From Syntrophaceae bacterium (GTDB lineage Bacteria; Desulfobacterota; Syntrophia; Syntrophales; UBA2185), in the NCBI GenBank assembly GCA_003508565.1, contig DNUI01000085.1, forward strand, positions 1 to 32,664: a stretch of 32,664 bases of DNA. The letters are read 5' to 3'. Each line of letters opens with the position of its first letter. The first letter of the stretch is position 1. The notes under the pieces were generated by a model. That model ran no database searches and was not told the origin of the DNA. It worked only from the letters and a program-made list of their open reading frames with translations. A program made the translations under genes and the position numbers. Below are positions 1 to 8,572 of the stretch, in pieces.

Positions 1-805
1 AGAAGGGCGAGAGCTGCTCCCAGGAATGAACCTCGAAAATGGATTGTCCCTCCTTGTTGATTTCCCGCGAAAGCTGTCCCTCGAGGTGACGGACTGCGGT
101 GGAAAGACCACTGAAGTCCTTCAGCCGGACAGCCACTTCGCTGACCTCGATCTCGGGCATGCGGAGAACCTCGGCGGCATCCTCGATATGGAGGTACCCG
201 TCCCTGCCGCCGGGGCCCGTGGCGCTCTCCAGTATGCCGGACACGACAAACTGCTTGCCGTTTACCGATCCGTCCACGTTGGTCGCCACGACGACAACAG
301 CGTCGCCAACCTTTACCTTCAATCCTCTGGCCAGGAGGGCGGGGATCATGATCTTACCCCGGCTCAGGGTTTTCTTGCCTTCTGAGATGCGGGAGGTCAG
401 CAGGGGAACGGTTTGGAATTCCCTGTCGGGATAGACGCCGTTCAGGCGGATGTTCGTCGTTTCGGTAAAGTTGCTAAACATGCCGCCGAATTTGAGACGG
501 GGCGAGAAGGCCTCGATCTCCGGCGCCGCGCCGAGGATTTCCGTGATCTTCTGATACGCCTTCGGTTTGATATTGAGATTAAGCGGCAGATTATCAATGG
601 AAGCGACGTAACCCTTCCGGTGGACCTGGAGGTGTCCCAGCATGGAATCGGTGATCTGGCCGATCATCATGGCCTTGAATGACCCGGTGACGGAGGTAAA
701 AACCAGGACGAAGACGACGCCGATGGTGATCAGTGATGCGGTCAGCAGGGTCCGTCGTTTGTATCTGAGAAGATTACGTATAGCGATTTTAAAGAGATTA
801 CCCAT
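1..805 (-). CDS. ABC transporter permease (FtsX/LolE/MacB type), 3' end off the window
   Basis: The minus strand reads without a stop from an ATG at 805 to the window edge, giving about 268 N-terminal residues beginning MGNLFKIAIRNLLRYKRR. A basic start, one membrane helix (about residues 20-42) and then a long extracytoplasmic MacB-like periplasmic core domain match the N-terminal half of FtsX-family permeases that extract or export lipoproteins, lipids or peptides. The remaining three helices would lie beyond base 1. The start overlaps the ATPase gene by 8 bases, so the two are translationally coupled and probably form one exporter. No motif identifies the substrate. The family is secure; the exact role (LolCDE-like versus MacB-like) is not. 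Confidence 0.85.
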   Translation of the reverse strand, partial: MGNLFKIAIRNLLRYKRRTLLTASLITIGVVFVLVFTSVTGSFKAMMIGQITDSMLGHLQVHRKGYVASIDNLPLNLNIKPKAYQKITEILGAAPEIEAFSPRLKFGGMFSNFTETTNIRLNGVYPDREFQTVPLLTSRISEGKKTLSRGKIMIPALLARGLKVKVGDAVVVVATNVDGSVNGKQFVVSGILESATGPGGRDGYLHIEDAAEVLRMPEIEVSEVAVRLKDFSGLSTAVRHLEGQLSREINKEGQSIFEVHSWEQLSPF

Positions 806-1502
806 GGATCGCCCCTCCTTTCGTTTCTCTATTTGCCAAACGCCCGTCCTCCAGGTGGAAGATGACCTCCGCCTCTCCGACGATCTTCTGGTCGTGGGTG
901 GAGAAGATAAAAGTGGTCGAAAGCTGGTCCCGCATCCGCTTCATGAGGTTGATGACGGCGTAGGCCGTTTGGGAATCGAGATTTGCTGTCGGTTCGTCGG
1001 CCAGGACAAGCTCCGGGTTTGTCACCAGGGCCCTTGCAATAGCGACCCGCTGCTTCTGGCCGCCGGAGATCTGATCCGGGTATTTATCCTTCTGATCCGC
1101 CATGCCAACGGCCGATAGGAGCCGTTCGATACGCCCTTTTCGCTCTGCCAGGGGGATGTTCTGGACCATCAACAGGGGGTATTCGATGTTCTCATAGACT
1201 GTCAGCACGGGAAGCAGGTTGAAATCCTGAAAAATGAAGCCGAGATGACGTCCCCGAAAGGCGGCGCTCTCCTTTCTGTCCATCCCTACCACATCCGTAT
1301 CGGCCACCCTCAACGTTCCCGATGATGGTTTGTCGAGGCAGCCGACGAGGTTCAGGAGGGTCGTCTTGCCGCTTCCCGATGGCCCCACGAAAGACACGAA
1401 GGAAGCCGGTTCGATTTCAAAACTGAGTCCATTCAACGCGGAAATGGTGATCTCACCAATCCGGTAATCCTTGTTGATGTTGTCCGCCACAATTAATGCC
1501 AT
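798..1502 (-). CDS. ABC transporter ATP-binding protein (LolD/MacB family)
   Basis: This 234-residue protein is a complete ABC ATPase of the LolD/MacB/FtsE class. Walker A is GPSGSGKT (residues about 40-47), the signature is SGGQKQR, and Walker B runs into LADEPTANLDS, followed by a switch histidine in FSTHD. Length is normal for LolD. It would hydrolyse ATP on the cytoplasmic face to power the permease whose start overlaps its last codons (798-805). It lies 25 bases after the protease gene on the same strand, so the protease, ATPase and permease are probably cotranscribed. Whether the pump moves lipoproteins or a small molecule cannot be read from the sequence. Confidence 0.93.
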   Translation of the reverse strand: MALIVADNINKDYRIGEITISALNGLSFEIEPASFVSFVGPSGSGKTTLLNLVGCLDKPSSGTLRVADTDVVGMDRKESAAFRGRHLGFIFQDFNLLPVLTVYENIEYPLLMVQNIPLAERKGRIERLLSAVGMADQKDKYPDQISGGQKQRVAIARALVTNPELVLADEPTANLDSQTAYAVINLMKRMRDQLSTTFIFSTHDQKIVGEAEVIFHLEDGRLANRETKGGAIHG

Positions 1503-1527
1503 TGCTTATTTATCCTTTCTTTTCAAT

Positions 1528-2628
1528 TCACGGCAGTTTATTTCTGGTAGTGCATGACGTGATATTTTTTTCTTTGTCGCTTTCATAGCGCGCCAGAAGT
1601 TCCTGAGATTCACCCCTTGCCTCGTGGAATGCCGAGCCGCCTCCCGTGAGGAGACGCTTGCCAAAATCCACGGGGATGCCGTAATTGCCGCCCTGGAATT
1701 CTTCCAGGTAGGCGGCGTTTACTCCGATAACCTTGCCGCTCCAATCCAGGACCGGCCCGCCGCTCCCGCCGCCCATGGTTCGGGCGTCATACACCAGGAC
1801 ATGGGGCAGGACGTCCCAGAGGAAGCCGCTGGTAATCGTAGCGCGCAGTTGCTTCTGTGCAGATAGTCGTTCCGCTGTTGCATAGCTGCATTCCCCTGTC
1901 TGCTCTTCTAATTCCGCCCGTTCTGTTTCTTCCAGCTTGGCCATGACCGCTTCGAGCCCCGTCGGGTAGCCGATGAGGAGAATAGGCTGTCCTTCCTCTG
2001 CCTTACCGGGGTTGGGGTGCAGGGCGAGGGGCTGTGCGGCAGGCGCCCAGCCCACAGTCCTGACCAGGGCGATGTCGTATTTCTCATCGACGCGCAAAAT
2101 CTCAATAGGGACGCCCCTTGAACGTTCCTGGAAAAAAGCGCGCAATCTTATAAAAACGGGTTTCATGCCCGCTGCCAACAGCGGCTCGCTCTCATCGTCT
2201 TCCCACCAGGGTTCGGCAATATGCCGATTCGTTAACATCTCTCCTTTGTGACCGACCAAGAAAGCCGTCCCGCAATAGTTTGAAACGGCAATTGGCCCGG
2301 TTCCCTTCACATCCACGAGAGGAACTCCCTGTGGATCGGCCACCGGTTCATTCAGATCATTGACGACATGCCGAAGAGGGCGTCCCTCTTTATCCACAAA
2401 AGTGTAGGTTCCCCATACATAGGCTACCGCCCCCCTTGTCCTGGCCAGGATGTCCACCATGTTTCGCTGACGGGCCTCTACGGCTTCCATGCGTCTTTCG
2501 AGATTCCCGATCTGTTGCGGGAGGTCTGCCAAGGAATCTTTCGGGGGGCCGAAGCTTGTTGCACATCCCATCATGACGACGATCATCGCCGCCACGAGAA
2601 GCAACCTGCCATAGACGTTTCGGTTCAT
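1528..2628 (-). CDS. Trypsin-like serine protease, predicted lipoprotein
   Basis: The 366-residue product starts with a basic stretch and a hydrophobic segment ending in a lipobox-like VVMMGC, so Cys22 is probably lipidated. A short predicted coiled coil (about residues 40-64) precedes a trypsin-fold domain. The catalytic triad is visible as His136 (LTNRHIAEP), Asp185 (YDIALVR) and Ser289 (GGGSGGPVLD), in the HtrA/S1C-like pattern. No PDZ domain follows, so it is not a full DegP. Its start overlaps the stop of the upstream OB-fold-like gene by 4 bases. The family and exported location are well supported; its substrate is unknown. An insertion between the Asp and Ser blocks (about residues 225-265) is rich in Glu and Lys. 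Confidence 0.85.
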   Translation of the reverse strand: MNRNVYGRLLLVAAMIVVMMGCATSFGPPKDSLADLPQQIGNLERRMEAVEARQRNMVDILARTRGAVAYVWGTYTFVDKEGRPLRHVVNDLNEPVADPQGVPLVDVKGTGPIAVSNYCGTAFLVGHKGEMLTNRHIAEPWWEDDESEPLLAAGMKPVFIRLRAFFQERSRGVPIEILRVDEKYDIALVRTVGWAPAAQPLALHPNPGKAEEGQPILLIGYPTGLEAVMAKLEETERAELEEQTGECSYATAERLSAQKQLRATITSGFLWDVLPHVLVYDARTMGGGSGGPVLDWSGKVIGVNAAYLEEFQGGNYGIPVDFGKRLLTGGGSAFHEARGESQELLARYESDKEKNITSCTTRNKLP

Positions 2629-3149
2629 GGCTTCCCCTCCCGGCTTCCTTCTTTATCGAAGCGTCGTGTGGACTTCCAGAGGGGAAGACCGTTTTCATCC
2701 CTAAGTTCCAGAAGATGGCCTGTCCGCAAATTCTTTATTTTCGCCGCGGTGAGATAAAGTTTCCCTTCCTGGGTTTTCATTTTTGAGCCTTTGACAGCGA
2801 GCTTGTCCCCGATCTTATAGTCAGCGCCCTGCCGGCGGAGATACCAGCCCGGACCGAGGGTCACAGTATATATCTCACCGCCCGATTCGACGCGCAAGGT
2901 CGAACCGCCGCCCCGCTGGGAGATGTCGACATGTAAAACAGTCCCGCTGACCTCTACCACGGAGGCGCGGTCGAAGCCGGGTGCAACGGGAGAACCCCAA
3001 TACCATCCCTGCGCCACAGCCATTACCGGAAAAGTTAATACCCATAATGCCAGGGCAACAAAAAGCCCCCATCCTTTGTTATTCATCTTCGAATCATAAC
3101 TGTCGAACAGGGATTGCCGCACAGTGCTTTTTTGTATCCATGTCTTCAT
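2625..3149 (-). CDS. Exported OB-fold-like protein with GPxWYL motif, paralogue 1
   Basis: I chose the ATG at 3149 because GGAG lies 9 bases upstream; an in-frame TTG at 3164 falls inside that ribosome binding site. A basic N-terminal stretch of about 20 residues precedes a hydrophobic helix ending VMAVAQ, read as a signal peptide or anchor. The rest is a small beta-rich domain: VSGTVLHVD, LGPGWYLRR, IGDKLAVKGSK, AAKIKN and a closing LRDENGLPLW. The pattern suggests an OB-fold, but no named family is certain. It is clearly related to the protein at 7259-7723, which shares LGPxWYLxR, GDKxxxKG and LRDxxGxPxW. The stop overlaps the protease start, so the two are coupled. The function is unknown. 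Confidence 0.75.
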   Translation of the reverse strand: MKTWIQKSTVRQSLFDSYDSKMNNKGWGLFVALALWVLTFPVMAVAQGWYWGSPVAPGFDRASVVEVSGTVLHVDISQRGGGSTLRVESGGEIYTVTLGPGWYLRRQGADYKIGDKLAVKGSKMKTQEGKLYLTAAKIKNLRTGHLLELRDENGLPLWKSTRRFDKEGSREGKP

Positions 3150-3226
3150 TTTAAAAATCTCCAAAAGATGTTTTATCCATCATAAACGGCGTATCAAAAA
3201 AATCAATCCTTTTGTAAGGCAATAAC

Positions 3227-4678
3227 TTAGAAACCGTCACTCTTGATGTCTTTTTCGTAAAGCTCGCCATATTTTCTTACCTGATCGCGGAGTGTCGCGG
3301 CTTTCCCAATCAGGACAAATTGCAGATTATCTTTGGGGAAATGCTTCGCAATTATGTTCCGGGCCTCCTCAACGGTGACTTTCTCGACAATTTTCTGAAA
3401 ATCATTGACGTAGGATTCGTCAAAGCCATAGATGAACATGGCAGACAGCAGTCTTGCCAGGCTGCCCGGAGTCTCGTAAAGGGGAGGAAACTGGCCGATG
3501 AGGTAATTCCTGGCGGAGGTCAGCGTCTCCTGATCCACGCCTTCGTTGTGGAGACGGTCCAAAACGTCGAAGGCAAGATCAATGGCTTTGACGGTAGTAT
3601 CCGTGCGGGTGAAACTGCTGATTACAAAGGTTCCAGAATCTTTGTACGTTTTGAAGGAGCTGCCTGCGCCGTACGTAAGGCCGGCATTGATCCGCAGCGC
3701 GTCATTCAACCAGGAGGTAAAGCGGCCCCCCAGAATGGTATTGACCACCTGCACCGCCATATAATCGGGATGATTCCGCGGTATGCCAAGGGCGCCGAAT
3801 GCAAATTGGGTTTCCTTTGCGTCGCTTTTATTGACCAGGAGGACTCTGCTCTTATCGAATGCAGTGAGCGGTATCCGTTCCATCGGCGGTGGATTTTTCT
3901 TCGATCGCCATGCCTCAAAGAGTTCTTGTACCGTTTTTTTCATCCGGGCGGTCTGAAAATCTCCCACGATCACCAGGGCGGATTCTTCAGGTCGATAGTG
4001 GGCGTTATAGAAGGTCTGGGCATCAATGCTCCTGATTTTTTTGACGGAGGCACGGGTGCCGTAAACAGGGTTTCCATAACCATGACTCCCGAAAACGAAT
4101 TTGTTGAAATAGGCGCCGATCACCATGGAGGGCTGCTCTTTTTCCTGAGCCAGTTCCAGGAGCAGGCGTTTTTTCCTCTTTTCAAATTCGTCAGGATCGA
4201 AGACAGCATCCTGGATCACTTCCTTCACTATGGGGAACACCTTGTCCTGATCGGTATTGATAAAGGACATGGAAATTCCCGCCGATTCGAGATTTGCGTA
4301 GGCATAATAATTGGCCCCCAGAAATTCCAGGTTCTCTTCGATTTGTTTTTTGCGGTAATTTTTTGTTCCGGAAAAAAGAGTCTCAGCGGTGAGATAGGCC
4401 AGGCCGGCTTTGCCGGCGTCTTTTACGGCCCCGGCAGGGAATACGGCGGATACGTAAATCAAGGGCACACCGTGGTGTTCCATCAGGTAAACGGTCAGTC
4501 CGTTTTTCAGCGTGATTTTCTCGTACGTGGGTAACTTAAAGGACGGACTTTCCCGCTGTGCGGCATTGACAATCCCCGGCGACACAACAAGGCAGACAAC
4601 CGCCATCCAGGTCCCCAAAACGGCCATGATGAATATCCTTAACCAGAAGCTTTTGTTGTGTTTCTTTTTCAATGTCAT
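3227..4678 (-). CDS. M16 family peptidase-like protein, non-catalytic subunit
   Basis: This 483-residue protein has an N-terminal membrane/signal segment (about residues 12-38) and two M16 repeats. At the position of the zinc-binding HxxEH it reads AYLTAETLF (residues 94-102), so both histidines and the glutamate are lost. The C-terminal domain keeps the GLTYGAGSSF region that in active/inactive M16 pairs helps bind substrate. It overlaps the catalytic gene upstream by 4 bases (ATGA). By analogy with mitochondrial processing peptidase and bacterial two-subunit M16 proteins, it probably forms a heterodimer with that partner in the periplasm. The absence of the zinc ligands is seen directly; the partnership is inferred. 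Confidence 0.88.
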   Translation of the reverse strand: MTLKKKHNKSFWLRIFIMAVLGTWMAVVCLVVSPGIVNAAQRESPSFKLPTYEKITLKNGLTVYLMEHHGVPLIYVSAVFPAGAVKDAGKAGLAYLTAETLFSGTKNYRKKQIEENLEFLGANYYAYANLESAGISMSFINTDQDKVFPIVKEVIQDAVFDPDEFEKRKKRLLLELAQEKEQPSMVIGAYFNKFVFGSHGYGNPVYGTRASVKKIRSIDAQTFYNAHYRPEESALVIVGDFQTARMKKTVQELFEAWRSKKNPPPMERIPLTAFDKSRVLLVNKSDAKETQFAFGALGIPRNHPDYMAVQVVNTILGGRFTSWLNDALRINAGLTYGAGSSFKTYKDSGTFVISSFTRTDTTVKAIDLAFDVLDRLHNEGVDQETLTSARNYLIGQFPPLYETPGSLARLLSAMFIYGFDESYVNDFQKIVEKVTVEEARNIIAKHFPKDNLQFVLIGKAATLRDQVRKYGELYEKDIKSDGF

Positions 4679-6000
4679 TCTCCCTTGTTTTTTTCCAGAA
4701 TGCCTACGGTGCGGTTGGTTATTTTGAAGTATCTTGCCGCTATGGTCTTGATATCCGTTGCGTTTACCTTTCTGTACGCTTCCGGGGCCGCGAAGAGCTT
4801 TTGATAACCGCCGAAAAAGATCTCATAGGTCCCAATCAGATCGGCTTTGTCGCTCATCGTCTCCAGGGAACGGTAGAAGGAAGAGACCACGTTGTTTTGG
4901 GCTTTCCGGAGCTCTTTTTCCGTCACGCCTTGTGCGACGACGTTATCGATTTCCCGGAGAATCGCCGTTTCCAGAGTATTCACGTTCACGCCGTCTGTGC
5001 AGATGGCGTAAATATAGAATAATGTCGCATCCAGTGCATTGGGCATGTAGGTTGATACTTCCGTCGCCAGCGGTTTATCGCTGATAAGTGCGCGGTAAAG
5101 ACGTGAAGATTTACCTTGGGAGAGAATGGCACTCAAGAGATCGAGGGCGTAATAATCGGTGGTTCCGGTCTCCGGCACATGGTAGGCAATCAGGATATGG
5201 GGAGAAGAGACGTCTTTATGGACAATGAGACGCTTTTCACCCCGTTGTTCCGGTTCCCGGGTGTACACGGGGCGGGAGGGCGCCCGGGCGGGAATGGGTT
5301 CCAGGTATTTTTCGGCCAGGGTTTTTACCTGCGCAAGCGTCACGTCACCCACCACGATGGTAATCGCGTTATTCGGTGCGTAGTACCGATCAAAATATTC
5401 CTTGATATCGCTCCGCCGCCAATTACGGATGTCCGATTCATAGCCGATGATCGGCCAGCGATAGGGGTGCGCCTGATAGGCAACGGATCTGAGCTGATCC
5501 TCTAAAAGCTCGTAATCGCTGTTTTCATAACCAGTGGTATATTCCGACAAGACAACGCCTCTTTCGCTTTCTACTATTTTCTCATCGAGGGCGAGGCTTC
5601 CCATCCTGTCTGCTTCCATTTCGAAGATCAAGTCCAGGGCGGATTTTGGGACCCAATCCTTGTAGGCAGTGATATCCTCCGTTGTGTAGGCGTTGCTGGA
5701 ACCCCCGGCGTTTTCCAGTACCCGGTCGAACATCTTCGGACCGTACGTCTTTGCGCCGTTGAACATCATGTGTTCGAGAAAGTGGGATAACCCGGTAATC
5801 CCCGGATATTCATTCCGGGAGCCGACCTTGAAGAAGATTTGCAGCGTCACATTGGGAATCCCGTGATCCTCCAGCACCAGAACTTTCATCCCGTTTTTCA
5901 GGGTGAACGTATGCACGTCTTCAACCGCAGGCATGGCGCAAAGAGGGGAAACCCCCGCCAGTAACAACATGGCCAATAATATTAAAATGATACGATTCAT
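4675..6000 (-). CDS. M16 family zinc metallopeptidase, catalytic subunit
   Basis: The ATG at 6000 is preferred because GGAG lies 9 bases upstream; a TTG sits one codon earlier. A hydrophobic signal sequence (MNRIILILLAMLLLAGV) predicts export. The inverted zinc motif HFLEH is at residues 73-77, with the distal glutamate ligand probably Glu153 in VLSEYTTG, about 75 residues on as the family requires. Length (441) fits a single-unit PqqL/YmxG-type subunit of two M16 domains. It is translationally coupled to the zinc-less homologue downstream. Together they would form a periplasmic oligopeptide- or transit-peptide-degrading protease. No substrate can be named. Confidence 0.92.
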   Translation of the reverse strand: MNRIILILLAMLLLAGVSPLCAMPAVEDVHTFTLKNGMKVLVLEDHGIPNVTLQIFFKVGSRNEYPGITGLSHFLEHMMFNGAKTYGPKMFDRVLENAGGSSNAYTTEDITAYKDWVPKSALDLIFEMEADRMGSLALDEKIVESERGVVLSEYTTGYENSDYELLEDQLRSVAYQAHPYRWPIIGYESDIRNWRRSDIKEYFDRYYAPNNAITIVVGDVTLAQVKTLAEKYLEPIPARAPSRPVYTREPEQRGEKRLIVHKDVSSPHILIAYHVPETGTTDYYALDLLSAILSQGKSSRLYRALISDKPLATEVSTYMPNALDATLFYIYAICTDGVNVNTLETAILREIDNVVAQGVTEKELRKAQNNVVSSFYRSLETMSDKADLIGTYEIFFGGYQKLFAAPEAYRKVNATDIKTIAARYFKITNRTVGILEKNKGE

Positions 6001-6150
6001 CAAACTTCTCTCCCTACCTATCCGATCCCCACCGGCAGGTGATTTTGATGGACGGTTTTAACGTTCAATCAAAACAGTTTTTTCATAACCGGAACAAGGG
6101 ATGCATAACGGTTTGCCTTCTTTCATACGCACATGTCGTATAGCCTTCCC

Positions 6151-7056
6151 TCAATTGCAGTGTTTGCAGTGCTCCATTTCCCCGGCTGCTCCGGGCAGAA
6201 TCTGGAGGGTGGTGTGGTTTATCCCGTACTTGTGAATCAGCATTTCCTGGGCCGAACGGATGACCGCTTCGCTGTCGAAGGATTCCTCCACCATCCGAAG
6301 ATGGGCGGACAAAAGCTTCTGATCGGCGCCGGTCTGCCAGATGTGGAGATCGTTGACCTCCAGCACGTTATCAATTGCCAACAGGTCGTTTCTGACCTGG
6401 ATGAAATCAATGCCCGGTGGAACGGCGTCCAGCAGTGAATTGACGGTCTGCCGGACGATCTTGTAGATTTCCCGGGCGATGAACAGGCTGATGGCGATCG
6501 AAATGAGCGGATCGATGACGTGCCAGCCGAAAAACATGATCAAGAGGGCGCCAACGATGACCCCAAGGGAAAACAGGGCGTCCTGGAGCGAGTGAAGCCA
6601 GGCGCTTCTCATGTTGAAGTTCCGCGCCGAGATTTTCTGCAGCAAAAGGGTGGCGGCCCCGTTTCCAACGAAGGCGATCACGGCCACCCAGAGCATCTCA
6701 TTCCCGGGGATTGCCGGCGGCGCCGTCAGTCTGCCGACTGCCTCCCAGAGGATAAACGCGATCGCAACGGATAGGACGATGCTGTTGACAAAGGCGGCGA
6801 TAAACTCGATTTTGTGGTAACCGTATGTCTTGCTTGCATTGGCGGGCCGGTGGGACACCTTCTCCGCCCAATAGCTGAAGCCCATGGCGGCAATGTCGCT
6901 CAGATTGTGGACGGCGTCCGAGATCAACGCCATACTCTGAATGAGCAGTCCGAAAACCATCTCGAAGGCCACGATCCCGCCGTTGATGACCATGGCGAAA
7001 ACCAGGTTTTTCATCGATGCAGGCGATTTATGAGTATGATTGTGGTTGTGTCCCAA
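6151..7056 (-). CDS. Cation diffusion facilitator (CDF) metal efflux protein
   Basis: This CDF-family zinc/cadmium/cobalt-type antiporter has about six membrane helices and a cytoplasmic C-terminal domain. Metal-site motifs are SDAVHNLSD in helix 2 and HSLQD in helix 5. A His-rich tail opens the protein (GHNHNHTHK). I favour the TTG at 7056 as start: it places the His-rich segment first, as in ZitB/CzcD relatives, and AAAGG lies 9 bases upstream. An in-frame ATG at 7080 has a weaker upstream signal. The C-terminus carries HCKHCN, a possible extra metal site. It stands alone, with about 150 bases before the M16 genes and 200 after the OB-fold-like gene. Substrate metal is not fixed by the sequence. 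Confidence 0.92.
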   Translation of the reverse strand: MGHNHNHTHKSPASMKNLVFAMVINGGIVAFEMVFGLLIQSMALISDAVHNLSDIAAMGFSYWAEKVSHRPANASKTYGYHKIEFIAAFVNSIVLSVAIAFILWEAVGRLTAPPAIPGNEMLWVAVIAFVGNGAATLLLQKISARNFNMRSAWLHSLQDALFSLGVIVGALLIMFFGWHVIDPLISIAISLFIAREIYKIVRQTVNSLLDAVPPGIDFIQVRNDLLAIDNVLEVNDLHIWQTGADQKLLSAHLRMVEESFDSEAVIRSAQEMLIHKYGINHTTLQILPGAAGEMEHCKHCN

Positions 7057-7212
7057 GGTTATGTACCTTTCTGTGCACATTCTACCGCAAGCCCTTTTGC
7101 AAATTGATGCTTTTATCTATTGTTACTCCTCTGCACAGCAAATATCTCATATACTGACTCGAATCATGGGTTTATATTTCCTTTTATATGCACGCTTAAT
7201 GAGACCGGATCA

Positions 7213-7248
7213 GCGAAAGGGCGATGCCCGAAAGCAGAACCCTTTCGC
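7213..7248 (-). terminator. Hairpin just after the OB-fold-like gene
   Basis: A perfect 9-bp inverted repeat (GCGAAAGGG / CCCTTTCGC) with an 18-base loop begins 11 bases beyond the stop of the gene ending at 7259. No T-run follows on the minus strand, so it may protect the 3' end of the message rather than be a classical intrinsic terminator. Confidence 0.45.
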
Positions 7249-7258
7249 CGGAATACGA

Positions 7259-7723
7259 TTATCTTCTCCAGCCCCAGCCGGCCCAGACGGGAACGCCGGA
7301 GGCGTCTCTGAGGACAAGAACATTATCGCCCTTTTTCACCTCAGCAGCAAGCACGACTGGTTTGCCCGCAATGGTCGTGCGAGCTCCCTTGATTTCAACT
7401 TTGTCGCCCTTGCCAATTTTCGTATCGAGACGTTCCAGGTACCAGCTCGGTCCGAGGTGGACGGTGACCGTTTCCTTCTCCGTTTTGACCACGAGGGCAA
7501 TCCCCTGATTCATCCGCTTCATGGGAACGGTCTGTTCCAGTCCGATCACTTCACCTGAAAAAGTTTCGAGATTGGCAGGGTTATACATCCCCTGGTAAGG
7601 GGTACCCATGCCCCAGCCGCCGCTTCCTCGCCCTCCCCACTTTCCGGGCCCTGCAAGAGCCAAAGAAGCGGTTAAAAGAAACATCATAACGATCATTAAA
7701 CCAGCAATCCTTTTTGTTTTCAT
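7259..7723 (-). CDS. Exported OB-fold-like protein with GPxWYL motif, paralogue 2
   Basis: The 154-residue product has a clean signal peptide (MKTKRIAGLMIVMMFLLTAS, cleavage near ALAGPG), a Gly/Trp-rich linker and then a beta-rich domain with FSGEVIGLE, HLGPSWYLERL, KGDKVEIKGAR and LRDASGVPVWAG. These blocks match the protein at 2625-3149 in order and spacing, so the two are paralogues. It follows the ZraP/Spy-like gene on the same strand (53-base gap), and a CDF exporter lies downstream, which hints at envelope or metal stress. The similarity to OB-fold (YgiW/BOF-like) proteins is a pattern judgement, not a database result. No enzyme motif is visible. Confidence 0.75.
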   Translation of the reverse strand: MKTKRIAGLMIVMMFLLTASLALAGPGKWGGRGSGGWGMGTPYQGMYNPANLETFSGEVIGLEQTVPMKRMNQGIALVVKTEKETVTVHLGPSWYLERLDTKIGKGDKVEIKGARTTIAGKPVVLAAEVKKGDNVLVLRDASGVPVWAGWGWRR

Positions 7724-7776
7724 AGATCTTTTCCTTTCCTCTTTTTGTTGAAGATTATGTTGTCCTTAATTGTTGA

Positions 7777-8259
7777 TTAATAACCTCTCATGCCCATGCC
7801 GCCATGGCCTCTCATCTCCTTGCCGTAACCATAGCTCCGGCCCGGTCTGTATGCATTTATTTGCGCCTGTGCCTGCTGCTCCGGGGTCAGAACCTTCGTG
7901 GATTCCAGACGAAAAGTCGTTCCCTTTTCATACAGTTTGTCCCTTAAGGTCTGCAGCTCCTTCTGCACCGCCAGGATCTTCTTTTGATCAGGTGTCCGCT
8001 CCAGCCACAGGAGCCTCATTTCGCCCCTCTTGCTGTACATCTGATCTTGGAGGGGTTTAATGTCGCGCAGATGAGCCTCCCGCAACGTGTTCAGTTTCGT
8101 GACCTGTTCCGCATTCAAATTCAAACCGGGTGCGGTTGTAAGGTCATAATACCCCCCACCGGAATGTCCGCCCCCCCAGCCTCTACGGGCTTCTGCGGGG
8201 GACATTGCCAAGCTTGCCGCCAGGGCAATCACCGCCATTACTGTAATCATTTTTTTCAT
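7777..8259 (-). CDS. ZraP/Spy-like periplasmic metal-stress protein
   Basis: This 160-residue protein has a signal peptide ending near SPAEA, a Gly/His-rich patch (RRGWGGGHSGGGYYD), a helical core and a KVLTPEQQAQ motif typical of the LTxxQ/heavy-metal-resistance family (Spy, CpxP, ZraP). The C-terminus is Gly/Met/His-rich (RGHGGMGMRGY), consistent with metal binding. Family members are periplasmic chaperones or zinc-binding modulators of two-component sensors. Length and layout fit ZraP better than CpxP. It probably shares a transcript with the OB-fold-like gene downstream. GGGGA upstream of the ATG is an adequate ribosome binding site. Repeated TATCCA(C) elements lie 140-195 bases upstream. 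Confidence 0.85.
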   Translation of the reverse strand: MKKMITVMAVIALAASLAMSPAEARRGWGGGHSGGGYYDLTTAPGLNLNAEQVTKLNTLREAHLRDIKPLQDQMYSKRGEMRLLWLERTPDQKKILAVQKELQTLRDKLYEKGTTFRLESTKVLTPEQQAQAQINAYRPGRSYGYGKEMRGHGGMGMRGY

Positions 8260-8399
8260 TGTTCATGTCCCCTTTCACATAAATTGTTTATTAGCTATAC
8301 AGCAAGAGACATACCAATGATGATTAATTTCTATAAGCCATTTATATTATTAAGATATATGAATGTTGATGATAACTATTAAATTTGAATTGAATTACT

Positions 8400-8453
8400 A
8401 TGTGGATATATAGTATCCAATTGAAGGTATCCACATGGCTTAAAAGTATCCAC
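8400..8453. repeat. TATCCA(C) repeats, including a 9-bp inverted repeat
   Basis: An inverted repeat ATGTGGATA (8400-8408) / TATCCACAT (8428-8436) encloses a further TATCCA (8414), and another TATCCAC follows at 8447. That makes four copies of one hexamer in 54 bases, upstream of the ZraP-like gene on the minus strand. The pattern looks like a regulator-binding array, but no cognate protein is obvious. The rest of 8260-8572 is AT-rich with no gene I can support. Confidence 0.4.
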
Positions 8454-8572
8454 CCCATCATCATAATTGTTGGTGGTGGCAAAACGCTATGAATAAATAT
8501 GGAAAATATTTTTTGTGTTGTGAAGTCAGTTTTTAGAGATGAGATTGAACGTTTCCATGCCTTTTTCGTGGG

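Noticed and set aside
3320..4534. A 404-codon open frame on the plus strand.
   Set aside because: It is antisense to a well-supported M16 gene, has no start signal and resembles no protein; it follows from codon bias of the real gene.
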